Shown here: in pieces, positions 6,174 through 13,831 of the stretch
Position numbering within the stretch: the stretch's first letter is position 1
Layout: the number at the start of each line of letters is the position of its first letter
Assembly (NCBI GenBank): GCA_944391355.1
Contig: CALXTG010000108.1
Span: 1-13,831, forward strand
Reading direction: 5' to 3'
DNA length: 13,831 nucleotides
From: an uncultured Alphaproteobacteria bacterium
Lineage (GTDB): Bacteria; Pseudomonadota; Alphaproteobacteria; RF32; CAG-239
Translations under genes and position numbers: made by a program
Notes under the pieces: model-generated
Databases searched by the model: none
What the model was told of the DNA's origin: nothing
The model's input: the letters and a program-made list of their open reading frames with translations, nothing else

Positions 6174-8639
6174 ATGTTAAAAACCCTGTCGTCGTTGCTG
6201 AGCACGTTTTTCTTCTTTGCGGTAATAGCCGTTATTTTGGTCATCACCACTTTATGGGATTTTGCCGGTAAACTGCCTGATTATCATCAGCTGGCCAAAT
6301 ATGAGCCGGCGGTAACCACGCGCCTTTTTGCCGGAGACGGGCAGTTGTTGATGGAATATGCCAATGAAAAACGTTTTTTCGTGCCGGTAGATAAAATTCC
6401 GCTGCGGGTTAAACAGGCATTTATTTCCGCCGAAGATAAAAAATTTTACAGCCATTCGGGAATTGACTATATCGGTATTGTCCGCGCCGTTCTCGGCAAC
6501 CTGAAAAATATCGGCACCGGGCGCCGTCCGGCCGGAGCTTCGACCATTACCCAGCAAGTCGCCAAAAATTTTCTGCTTACTTCCGAAGTTTCCTATATCC
6601 GCAAAATCAAAGAAGCGATTTTGGCAACCCGCATCGAGCAGGCTTTTTCCAAAGACCATATTCTGGAGCTCTATCTGAATGAAATTTATCTCGGCAATCG
6701 TTCTTATGGGGTTGCATCGGCCGCGTTAAATTATTTCGGCAAGTCGCTTGATGAGCTGAATTTGCAGGAAGCCGCTTATTTGGCCGCTTTGCCCAAGGGG
6801 CCGAATAATTATAATCCCCGCACCCGTTATGATGCCGCCGTCGCCCGCCGTAACTGGGTTATAGAGCGTATGCTGATTGACGGTTATATTACCGAAGAAG
6901 AAGCTCAGGCCGCCCAGGCCGAGCCGCTTGAAATTGTGCAGCGCCGAAATGAATTTGTCAAAGATGCTCAATATTTCAGCGAAGAGGTTCGTCGTGAAAT
7001 CAGCGCTGATTTCGGAACTGATGCGCTTTATGAAGGCGGCATGATTGTCCGAACCACCGTAGACCCGAAACTTCAGGAAATTGCCACCCGGGTTTTCCGC
7101 CGCGAGATTGAAAACTATGACCGGCGCCACGGTTATCGCGGACCGTTGGCGACAATAGACCTGGAAGCGGACTATGCCGAAAAGTTGAAAAATTTTGCTT
7201 TGCCTGCCGGCGCCGAACCGCAGTGGGAAACCGCGGTTGTGTTGGAAACTTCCGCCGCCAAAGCCGTTATTGAAACGGCGTCCGGCCAACGCGGAGAAAT
7301 CCCGCTCTCTTTGTTGAACTGGGCGCGTAAAAACCTCAAAAACCAGGGAATCAGCGATGCCCCGACTTCGGTTGCCAAAGTTTTGCAGAAAGGTGACGTG
7401 ATTTTGGTTGAAAAATTATCGGCTAAAGAAACCGCCGCCAAGAAACTGGCCGCCGATACTTATAATCTCCGCCAGCTGCCTAACGTTGAAGGCGCGTTGA
7501 TCGCAATGGATCCGCATACCGGAAAAGTATTGGCGGTCGTCGGCGGCTATTCTTTTGCCAAGTCGCAGTTTAACCGGGCAACTCAGGCCCGGCGCCAGAC
7601 CGGTTCCGCCTTTAAGCCGATAGTTTATATGGCCGCTTTGGAAAACGGTTATTCTCCGACCGATTTGATTCTTGATGCGCCGTTTGTGCTGGATCAGGGG
7701 CCGGGGCTTCCGAAATGGAAACCGGTAAACTACTCAACCCGTTTTTACGGCCTGACGACTTTCCGCCAGGGAATTGAAAAATCCCGCAACCTGATGACTG
7801 TGCGTCTGGCTCAGGATCTGGGCATGGATAAAGTATCGGAAATGGCGGCACGTCTCGGTGTCAATAATCAGCTGCCCGAATTGCTGTCAATGTCGCTCGG
7901 TGCCGGTGATACGCGTCTGATTGATATGGCTGCCGCTTATGCGGTAATGGTTAACGGCGGTAAAAAAGTTACCCCTTATTTCATTGAGCGCATCCAGGAT
8001 CGCAACGGTAAAACGATTTTGAAACATGATAAAAGAGTTTGTGCCGATTGCAATGCCGACAAATGGGAAAATCAGGAAATTCCTCAGCTTACCGATGCCC
8101 GCGAGCAGATTGTCGATCCGCACAGCGCTTATCAGATGACCAGTATTTTGGAAGGGGTTGCCGTCCGCGGAACCGCCGCCCGGCTGCGCAGCCTGAAACG
8201 ACATCTTGCCGGTAAAACCGGAACGACCAATCAAAACAAAGACGGCTGGTTCGTTGGTTATTCGCCCGATTTGGTAGTTGCCGTTTATCTCGGTTTTGAT
8301 GAACCCCGCACCATGGGAAGAGTTGAAACCGGAGCGGCCACGGCTTTGCCGGTGTTTTATAACTTTATGAAAGAAGCTTTGGCCGAGCGGGCAGATATTC
8401 CGTTCCGGATTCCGACCGGAATTAAGCTGGTCAGAATTAACTATAACACCGGTCGTCCCGCTACGCCGAAAGATACGGCCGTTATTACCGAAGCCCTGAA
8501 ACCGGACTTTGATTTTGACCGCCAGCGGCAGCGGATTATCGGCAGCTCGGATTCTGCCGCCGATACGGATAAAGACGGACGAAAAAATGTTTTTGAAAAT
8601 GACGATAACAGCGATTTACAGCTCGGATCACAGTATTAA
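6174..8639 (+). CDS. mrcA: Penicillin-binding protein 1A, bifunctional transglycosylase/transpeptidase
   Basis: This is an inner-membrane class A PBP that polymerises lipid II into glycan strands and crosslinks the peptides. A short cytoplasmic N-terminus leads into one membrane anchor (about 10-27). The GT51 domain (about 50-245) has the catalytic E87 in SAEDKKFY, the motif GASTITQQVAKN (121-132) and E170 in ELYLNEIYLG. An OB-like insertion (about 300-430) sits between the domains, as in PBP1A of proteobacteria. The transpeptidase domain has S478-AFK481 (TGSAFKP), S537-R-N539 and K681-TGT. A CxxC (C623, C626) lies between SRN and KTGT. I recall this pair as frequent in alphaproteobacterial PBP1A, and it may form a disulfide. 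The 821-residue length is normal. The tail (790-821) is acidic and probably disordered. Start: ATG at 6174 preceded only by a weak TTGAG. The stop lies 11 nt before prfB, whose ribosome site overlaps it. Confidence 0.96.
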   Translation: MLKTLSSLLSTFFFFAVIAVILVITTLWDFAGKLPDYHQLAKYEPAVTTRLFAGDGQLLMEYANEKRFFVPVDKIPLRVKQAFISAEDKKFYSHSGIDYIGIVRAVLGNLKNIGTGRRPAGASTITQQVAKNFLLTSEVSYIRKIKEAILATRIEQAFSKDHILELYLNEIYLGNRSYGVASAALNYFGKSLDELNLQEAAYLAALPKGPNNYNPRTRYDAAVARRNWVIERMLIDGYITEEEAQAAQAEPLEIVQRRNEFVKDAQYFSEEVRREISADFGTDALYEGGMIVRTTVDPKLQEIATRVFRREIENYDRRHGYRGPLATIDLEADYAEKLKNFALPAGAEPQWETAVVLETSAAKAVIETASGQRGEIPLSLLNWARKNLKNQGISDAPTSVAKVLQKGDVILVEKLSAKETAAKKLAADTYNLRQLPNVEGALIAMDPHTGKVLAVVGGYSFAKSQFNRATQARRQTGSAFKPIVYMAALENGYSPTDLILDAPFVLDQGPGLPKWKPVNYSTRFYGLTTFRQGIEKSRNLMTVRLAQDLGMDKVSEMAARLGVNNQLPELLSMSLGAGDTRLIDMAAAYAVMVNGGKKVTPYFIERIQDRNGKTILKHDKRVCADCNADKWENQEIPQLTDAREQIVDPHSAYQMTSILEGVAVRGTAARLRSLKRHLAGKTGTTNQNKDGWFVGYSPDLVVAVYLGFDEPRTMGRVETGAATALPVFYNFMKEALAERADIPFRIPTGIKLVRINYNTGRPATPKDTAVITEALKPDFDFDRQRQRIIGSSDSAADTDKDGRKNVFENDDNSDLQLGSQY

Positions 8640-8650
8640 GGATAAATGAC

Positions 8651-9758
8651 ATGCGCGCCGAAATTTATGAACTGGTAGAAAATATTAAGCAATCTCTGGC
8701 ATTGCTGAGGAGGTCTCTTTGACTATGACAATGCCCTTTTGCGTCTTGAAGAATTAAATGCCCTGACCGAAGACGGCGCCTTGTGGGATAATCCCGAAAA
8801 GGCGCAGAAACTGATGAGCGAAAAAAACACCCTTGAAGCCGGGCTCGGCAATTATCGGGATATGGAAAACGCGCTGACAGATTATGTCGAGCTGGCCGAA
8901 CTGGCTGAAGCCGAGAATGATGAAGCGGTCATCGGCGACATTCTCACTCATCTTGAAGAACTGAAGAACAATGCCCGCCGCGGCGAGCTGGAGGCTCTGC
9001 TGTCCGGAGAGGTAGACAAGAATGATGCTTTTCTTGAGGTTCATGCCGGCAGCGGCGGCACCGAAGCGCAGGATTGGGCGGAAATGCTGCTGCGTATGTA
9101 TGTCCGCTGGGCCGAAGCGCATAAGTATAAAGTTGAATATCTTGAAGAAACCGAAGGCGATGTTGCCGGTATCAAATCGGTCACGGTAAAAATCAGCGGC
9201 CATAATGCTTACGGCTGGCTGAAATCGGAAACCGGCGTCCACCGCCTGGTGCGCATTTCTCCCTTTGACAGCAATGCCCGCCGTCATACCAGCTTTGCTT
9301 CGGTAGGCGTCTATCCGGTCATTGATGATGAGATACAGATAGATATTAAGGAAAGCGATTGCCGCGTTGATACTTATCGGGCATCGGGTGCCGGCGGACA
9401 GCATATTAACAAAACCGATTCCGCGGTGCGCATTACCCATATCCCGACCGGGATAGTCGTGCAGTGCCAAAACCAGCGCTCCCAATTTCAAAACCGCGAT
9501 GCAGCCTGGAAAATGTTAAAGGCCCGCCTCTATGAACAAGAACTGCAAAAGCGGGAAGCCCAGGCTCAGGATATGCGTGACAATCAGAGCGATATCGGTT
9601 GGGGGCATCAGATTCGTTCTTATGTGTTGCAGCCCTATAAAATGGTAAAAGATTTGCGCACCGAAGTTGAAACGTCCGACTGTAAAGCGGTTCTGGACGG
9701 TGATATTGATTTATTTTTGGCGGCGGCTTTGGCGCATAAGGTAGGGCCGGATGCGTAA
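8651..9758 (+). CDS. prfB: Peptide chain release factor 2, expressed through programmed +1 frameshift
   Basis: RF2 recognises UGA and UAA stop codons and triggers peptide release on the ribosome. The gene has two frames. The ATG at 8651, with AAGGA about 8 nt upstream, reads 23 codons (MRAEIYELVENI...LLRRSL) to a TGA at 8720-8722. Skipping T8720 continues DYDNALLRLEELNAL... to the TAA at 9756-9758. The joined product is 368 aa, close to E. coli RF2 (365). The SPF stop-codon recognition tripeptide is at 203-205 (VRISPFDSN) and the catalytic GGQ at 248-250 (SGAGGQHINKTDSAVR). The residue before SGAGGQ is Ala, the usual form, unlike the Thr of E. coli K-12. The C-terminus carries DNQSDIGWGHQIRSYVL. 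A caller that ignores recoding would start it at the TTG at 8739 and lose the first 29 residues. The stop overlaps the next gene by 8 nt. Confidence 0.97.
8708..8723 (+). promoter_or_regulatory. RF2 programmed frameshift site (autoregulatory)
   Basis: The parts occur in the canonical order and spacing: an internal Shine-Dalgarno-like AGGAGG (8708-8713), a 3-nt spacer TCT, the slippery codon CTT (8717-8719), then TGA followed by C (8720-8723). When RF2 is scarce the ribosome pauses at TGA and slips forward one base into GAC, giving full-length RF2. When RF2 is abundant it terminates after 23 codons. This matches the well-known E. coli element apart from AGGAGG for AGGGGG and TCT for TAT. Confidence 0.95.
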
Positions 9759-10593
9759 AACCGCCAAAATTTTTGCCGCCGCTTTGGCAGCTGCCGTACT
9801 GTTGTGGTTGGGGACTGCGCTGTTGTTATGGGGCTGTCCGCAGTGTTTCTTTTATCATCCGCGGCAGATTCCCGCCGATTTGAAAAAAGCCGCTGCCGAC
9901 GGTTACCGGGCTGAAGAAGTCCGTTATGTTTCGGCTGACGGAACCCCGTTATACGCTTGGTTTACCAAGCCCGGCGCCAAAAAGAAAATCATCGTCTTTT
10001 ATCACGGCAATGCCTATAATATCGAGGGCTTTTACTATAAACTGCAGCCGTTGGTCAACGCCGGTTACGGGGTCTTGTTGCCCGAATACAGGGGGTTCGG
10101 CGGTATTGAGGGAAAAATTACCGAGCCGGCTCTGGCGGCGGATGCTTTGGCTGCGGTCAATTATCTGCGCGGGCTTGGTTATAAAAATTCCGATATTATT
10201 TTATACGGTATGTCGCTTGGTTCCTATACTTCGACTCATACCGCCGCCGTTTACGGCGAAACGGATCCTTTTGCGGCTCTGATACTGGAAGTGCCGTTTG
10301 ACAGTCTGGCAAATGTTGTCCGGGGCGTCGTTCCGTTTCTGCCGGTAGATACGCTGGTTCGTGACCGTTATGACAATCAGGAACTGATTAACCGTATCGG
10401 AACGCCGCTGCTGGTTATGATTGCCGGCCGGGACAAAACGGTTCCGCCCCGTTTTGGTAAGAATTTATTTGCCCGGGCTTCGCAACCGAAAAAAATGATT
10501 ATATATGAAGACGGAAACCATGCGGATTTGTATAATCATCGCAATTACCGCGATATTTTAACCTGGCTGGAGACCGATGAAAAAACTCGATAG
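9751..10593 (+). CDS. Membrane-anchored alpha/beta hydrolase (Bem46/ABHD13-like)
   Basis: This is a serine hydrolase of unknown substrate. Residues 7-27 form a hydrophobic N-terminal segment, probably a membrane anchor or uncleaved signal, placing the catalytic domain in the periplasm. The fold is recognisable from HGNA (85-88, oxyanion hole), PEYRGFGG (111-118), the nucleophile elbow GMSLGS with S155, the acid D228 in AGRDKTVP and H257 in GNHADLY, so the triad is complete. The overall pattern fits the Bem46/ABHD13-like group seen next to many bacterial housekeeping genes, for which no general reaction is known. The ATG at 9751 overlaps the prfB stop by 8 nt with an AAGG upstream, and the 3' end overlaps the AsmA-like gene by 17 nt, so translation of all three is probably coupled. 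The PQC context after GC (29-32) does not make a proper lipobox. Confidence 0.87.
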   Translation: MRKTAKIFAAALAAAVLLWLGTALLLWGCPQCFFYHPRQIPADLKKAAADGYRAEEVRYVSADGTPLYAWFTKPGAKKKIIVFYHGNAYNIEGFYYKLQPLVNAGYGVLLPEYRGFGGIEGKITEPALAADALAAVNYLRGLGYKNSDIILYGMSLGSYTSTHTAAVYGETDPFAALILEVPFDSLANVVRGVVPFLPVDTLVRDRYDNQELINRIGTPLLVMIAGRDKTVPPRFGKNLFARASQPKKMIIYEDGNHADLYNHRNYRDILTWLETDEKTR

Positions 10594-13500
10594 CAGAATA
10601 TATCGGATTCGTAAGATTTTAGACTATACCGGCGTTGCCTTTCTGGTTATGCTGCTGTTGTTTTTCTGGCAGCTTTACCGGGCGCCGATTGCGCTGCCTT
10701 TCTTAAAGCCTTATATTATTAAAGCGCTCAATCATGACGATTCGGAATATATTGTCAGTCTCGATTCGGTGAATCTGGAACTGGTACGCTCAATTAAGCC
10801 GGTTAATATTATCGCTAATAATGTTGTCTATCGCAAAAAGGACGGTTCTTTAGTGGTCGAAGCTCCGAAAACCTCGGTTTCCTTCAGCCTGCGCGCTTTG
10901 CTTCACGGTATTATCGCGCCGAGTTCCGTTGCCGTCAACAATCCGAAAGTCTATGTCTTTACCACTTACGGGGTTAAAGATAACCAGCCGGCCGAAATCA
11001 CCAAAAAGAAGCTTCAGCATTATTTTGACGGCTTTGAAGAATTTATCGAACGCTTTAATTCTCAGGATAAATCTTATACCGAAAGCTATATTAACGATAT
11101 TGCCGTAAACAATGCCGAGGTCGAGCTGCATGAAGTCGATCTGGGACGTAAGTGGGCTTTTTCTGATTTGAATTATCGTTTTGAACGCCATTTCAACGGC
11201 ATCTCGACCGAGTTGAACGCGCTGTTGAAAGTCAAAGACCGTGATACATCAATCGGCATTGAGGCGCAGTACCGTCCGGCAGTTAACAAGCTGGCTCTGC
11301 AGATTTATTTTGCCGATTTGATTCCTTCGGAAGTTTTTGATACTTTCTGGGTTGAGATGGTCAACAAGCTGCTTTATAAAGCCAATATCCCGGTCAGCGG
11401 CAAGGTTGATGCCCTGATAAATTTTGCAGAAGTTCTGCAACATGAAGACAATATTTTCAAAGGGTTGGATAAAGCTTTTGAGAAAATAAATTTTGCTTTT
11501 GAAGGCGGGCAGGGAGAAATAACCCTGGCCGATAAGGAAGACTTAAAATTTTCGGTATCATCTTTTATGCTGCAGGGGGATATCAGCGGCGGTCTGAATA
11601 AGATAACCGTCAAGGATGCCGATTTTAATCTCGGTGAACAGCCGATAAAATTGAGCTTGGACGTTTCCGGGCTGGAAAAATTGATTTTTGATTATTCGCC
11701 CGAAGATCTCAAAATTCGTCTGCAGGCCGATATTGATGAACTTGCTTTGGACGAGCTTTATCGCTATTGGCCGCGTTTTGTTGCCGAACCGGCTTGGGAA
11801 TGGTGCCGGGAAAGCATTTTCGGCGGCAAAGCGGTAGAATCTTCTTTTGTCGTTGATTTCGGCTATGACCGAAAACAAAAGCAGTTTGGTTTTGAAAATC
11901 TGCAGGGTAAAACGATAATTCAGGACACGAACATCGACTACCTGACCGGAATGCCGAGGATCACCAATGCCTATGGGACGGTGGATTTCAAGGCTGACAG
12001 TCTTAAGGTCAATATTGATAAGGGCGTCTCCGAAGATGTAATCATAACCGGCGGTTATGTGAATTTATATGATCTGGATAAATATAATAATTACGCCGAT
12101 ATTAATCTGGTCGCCAATTCCTCAATTACTGACGCATTGAAACTGATTGATCACCAGCCGCTCGGCTATGCCTCGGAAATGGGATTGAATCCTGAAAGCA
12201 TAAAAGGATACGCCGATACGGAGTTGAATCTGAAATTTGAGCTGAAACAGGATTTGGAGCCTGAGGAAGTCAATGTTCTGGTCAAATCGGAACTGAAAGA
12301 TGTTGAAATTCCCGATATAATCAATTCCCAGCCGCTGAAGTCCGATCAGCTGAGCCTTGAAGTAAATAATCAGGGGCTGCATGTGACCGGCCGCGCCGAG
12401 CTGGAAGGGATACCGCTCGATTTAATCTGGAACGAAAGCTTTACTGACAAAAATTACAAGAGCAAATATAAGCTGGCTTTCAGATTCGATGAAAATTTCC
12501 GCAAGAAAATGGGCATCGATTCTGAGGTTTTGAAGCCGCCTTATGTTTCGGGCTATGCCGATGCTGAAGCCGATGTGACGATTTTCAAAAATAACAAAAC
12601 GCAGATAGATGTAACCGCGGCTTTGCAGAATACGGCGCTGGATTTTTCTTTTCTCGGGTTAACCAAGGCCGTCGGCGAAAAAGCTTCGGTTCGTGCCAAA
12701 ATAAATCTGAACGGCAGTCAAATCGGTTCAATTCCGTCCTTGAGCTTTAATAAAAAAGATTTCAGCCTGACCGGAGCGATTGCTTTTGGCAAGAACAACA
12801 GCGTTAAAACCGTGGACATCACCAGTATTAAAGCGTCGAAAACCGATGCCCGGGCCAAGATAGAGTTTATCGCCGGCAAGAAGCCCAAAGTCAAAATCAA
12901 TATTTCGGGAAACAGTTATAATTTAAGCGAACTGTTTGACCGTAAAGAAAAAGCTTCTGCCACGGGGGCGTCGTCGGCTTCGGCGGAAGATGAACTTGAA
13001 AAAATCAGCGATACCGATATTTTCATTGCCGTGAACCGGTTGTGGACCAGTCCGGTGATCTCAATCCGGAATTTTGCCGGCAATGCTGTTTTGCGTAACG
13101 GTGTCGGCTTTCATGAAGTTCATATGGTCGGAAATTTCGGAACCGATCAGAAATCTAATTTAAAATTTGATTATGTCCCGCGGCCGCAGGGCGAGTATCT
13201 TTTGACGGTCGAAAGCGATAATGCCGGCAGCACGCTCAAATTTTTGCGCGTTTATGATGACATGAGCGGCGGCCGCCTGGTGATTAATGCCAAACGCAAT
13301 AAGAACAAAGAATTTATCGGCCATGCCAGAATTCGAAAATTCAGTATTCACAATACGCCGGTATTTGCCAAGCTTCTGACGGTTGCGTCGCTGTCGGGAA
13401 TGCTTAATCTGTTGACCGGAGATGGCATGGCCTTCTCGCATCTGGATGCGCCTTTTGAATATAAAAACCGCGTGCTTTCGGTCAAAGAAGCCAAGGCATT

Positions 13501-13786
13501 CGGCAACGTTATGGGTATTACCGCCAACGGCACTTACAACCGCGTCAACGAGCGGTTAAATATCAAGGGAGTTATTGCGCCGGCATACAGCATCAATTCT
13601 TTCATCGGTAAAATACCGATTGTCGGCAACCTGCTCAGCAGCAAAGACGGAACCGTTTTTGCCGCCAATTACAGCATCACCGGTTCCCTGAGCGATCCTG
13701 ACATCAGCTTTAATCCTCTGTCGGCGTTGAGCCCCGGTTCGTTAAAAGATTTAGTTTCTTCATTGTTCGGGAGTAAAGATGAGTAA
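10577..13786 (+). CDS. AsmA/YhdP-like membrane protein (DUF3971 / AsmA-like C-terminal)
   Basis: This is a very large protein (1069 aa) with one N-terminal membrane segment (about 17-34) after a basic start, then a long periplasmic part dominated by short beta-strand repeats with alternating polar and hydrophobic residues. The last 69 residues (APAYSINSFIGKIPIVGNLL..., SDPDISFNPLSALSPGSLKDLV) match the conserved end of AsmA-like/DUF3971 proteins. A Ser/Ala linker lies near residue 794. Relatives such as YhdP, TamB and YdbH are thought to form hydrophobic beta-groove bridges that carry phospholipids from inner to outer membrane. That role here is inferred from family and architecture. The start ATG at 10577 lies inside the hydrolase gene (17-nt overlap) with GGAG 4 nt before it. 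Its own stop overlaps the next gene by 8 nt. Whether it is the functional YhdP or another AsmA paralogue cannot be settled from sequence alone. Confidence 0.88.
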   Translation: MKKLDSRIYRIRKILDYTGVAFLVMLLLFFWQLYRAPIALPFLKPYIIKALNHDDSEYIVSLDSVNLELVRSIKPVNIIANNVVYRKKDGSLVVEAPKTSVSFSLRALLHGIIAPSSVAVNNPKVYVFTTYGVKDNQPAEITKKKLQHYFDGFEEFIERFNSQDKSYTESYINDIAVNNAEVELHEVDLGRKWAFSDLNYRFERHFNGISTELNALLKVKDRDTSIGIEAQYRPAVNKLALQIYFADLIPSEVFDTFWVEMVNKLLYKANIPVSGKVDALINFAEVLQHEDNIFKGLDKAFEKINFAFEGGQGEITLADKEDLKFSVSSFMLQGDISGGLNKITVKDADFNLGEQPIKLSLDVSGLEKLIFDYSPEDLKIRLQADIDELALDELYRYWPRFVAEPAWEWCRESIFGGKAVESSFVVDFGYDRKQKQFGFENLQGKTIIQDTNIDYLTGMPRITNAYGTVDFKADSLKVNIDKGVSEDVIITGGYVNLYDLDKYNNYADINLVANSSITDALKLIDHQPLGYASEMGLNPESIKGYADTELNLKFELKQDLEPEEVNVLVKSELKDVEIPDIINSQPLKSDQLSLEVNNQGLHVTGRAELEGIPLDLIWNESFTDKNYKSKYKLAFRFDENFRKKMGIDSEVLKPPYVSGYADAEADVTIFKNNKTQIDVTAALQNTALDFSFLGLTKAVGEKASVRAKINLNGSQIGSIPSLSFNKKDFSLTGAIAFGKNNSVKTVDITSIKASKTDARAKIEFIAGKKPKVKINISGNSYNLSELFDRKEKASATGASSASAEDELEKISDTDIFIAVNRLWTSPVISIRNFAGNAVLRNGVGFHEVHMVGNFGTDQKSNLKFDYVPRPQGEYLLTVESDNAGSTLKFLRVYDDMSGGRLVINAKRNKNKEFIGHARIRKFSIHNTPVFAKLLTVASLSGMLNLLTGDGMAFSHLDAPFEYKNRVLSVKEAKAFGNVMGITANGTYNRVNERLNIKGVIAPAYSINSFIGKIPIVGNLLSSKDGTVFAANYSITGSLSDPDISFNPLSALSPGSLKDLVSSLFGSKDE

Positions 13787-13831
13787 CAGGCGTTTGAAAA
13801 TAGGCTTGGATTTTCACGGGGTAATTACCTC
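13779..13831 (+). CDS. Start of a HAD-like hydrolase gene (partial, runs off right edge)
   Basis: An ATG at 13779 with GGGAG 5 nt upstream overlaps the preceding stop codon by 8 nt and stays open for 17 codons to the edge. The peptide MSNRRLKIGLDFHGVIT places a hydrophobic strand directly before DFHGVIT, which resembles motif I of HAD-superfamily phosphatases (DxDGxxT). The second Asp, normally the acid/base, is His here. With only 17 residues the family call is tentative, but the start is well supported by the operon-style overlap and ribosome site. Confidence 0.6.
   Translation, partial: MSNRRLKIGLDFHGVIT

Noticed and set aside
8720..8722. prfB as a pseudogene broken by a frameshift
   Set aside because: The break sits exactly at the canonical RF2 recoding signal, with all catalytic and recognition motifs intact downstream.
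8754..9491. 245-codon minus-strand frame opposite prfB
   Set aside because: It lies fully antisense to the conserved RF2 coding sequence. Its length follows from codon bias of the real gene, and it has no ribosome site or recognisable domain.
9829..9848. Possible lipoprotein cysteine (WGC, residue 29) in the alpha/beta hydrolase
   Set aside because: The -3 to -1 residues are L-W-G. A bulky Trp at -2 is unlike a lipobox, so a plain membrane anchor is more likely.

Overview
The window looks like chromosomal core sequence from an alphaproteobacterium of moderate GC content. The evidence is an RNase E with a long insertion inside its S1 domain and a Trp-Trp C-terminal tail, a PBP1A of the alphaproteobacterial type with a CxxC in the transpeptidase domain, and the order rne / amiC / mrcA / prfB, which I recall as common in that class. 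A lineage close to the uncultured, gut-associated Rhodospirillales-like bacteria is possible, but that is a guess from base composition and style. I see no tRNA, rRNA, CRISPR array, insertion sequence, phage gene or other sign of recent transfer.

Left part, minus strand (1-4296): rne (RNase E) is followed, with a 25-nt overlap, by a secreted M48 metalloprotease with TPR-like repeats (BepA/YfgC type). A perfect 14-bp hairpin at 330-360 probably terminates this two-gene unit. Beyond it a small secreted protein of unknown function begins at 174 and runs off the left edge. A 0.5-kb divergent intergenic region (4297-4795) separates rne from the rightward genes. It holds several short palindromes but no convincing gene.

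Right part, plus strand (4811-13831): amiC (N-acetylmuramoyl-L-alanine amidase), mrcA (bifunctional PBP1A), prfB (release factor 2), an alpha/beta hydrolase, a 1069-residue AsmA/YhdP-like protein, and the first 17 codons of a HAD-like gene. From mrcA onward the genes are packed with gaps or overlaps of 11, -8, -17 and -8 nt, so they are probably co-transcribed. amiC lies 97 nt upstream of mrcA and could be in the same unit or a separate one.

The clearest item that automated gene calling would miss is that prfB is a two-frame gene. It starts at 8651, reads 23 codons to an in-frame TGA at 8720-8722 in the context AGGAGG-TCT-CTT-TGA-C, and continues in the +1 frame to 9758. This is the classical autoregulatory RF2 frameshift.

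Functionally the window combines RNA turnover (RNase E), envelope protein quality control (M48 protease), peptidoglycan synthesis and cleavage (PBP1A, AmiC), translation termination (RF2) and probably phospholipid movement to the outer membrane (AsmA/YhdP-like). I did not find a convincing undescribed system. The most useful second looks are the prfB recoding, the RNase E tail that overlaps the protease start, and the competing hairpins at 306-360.
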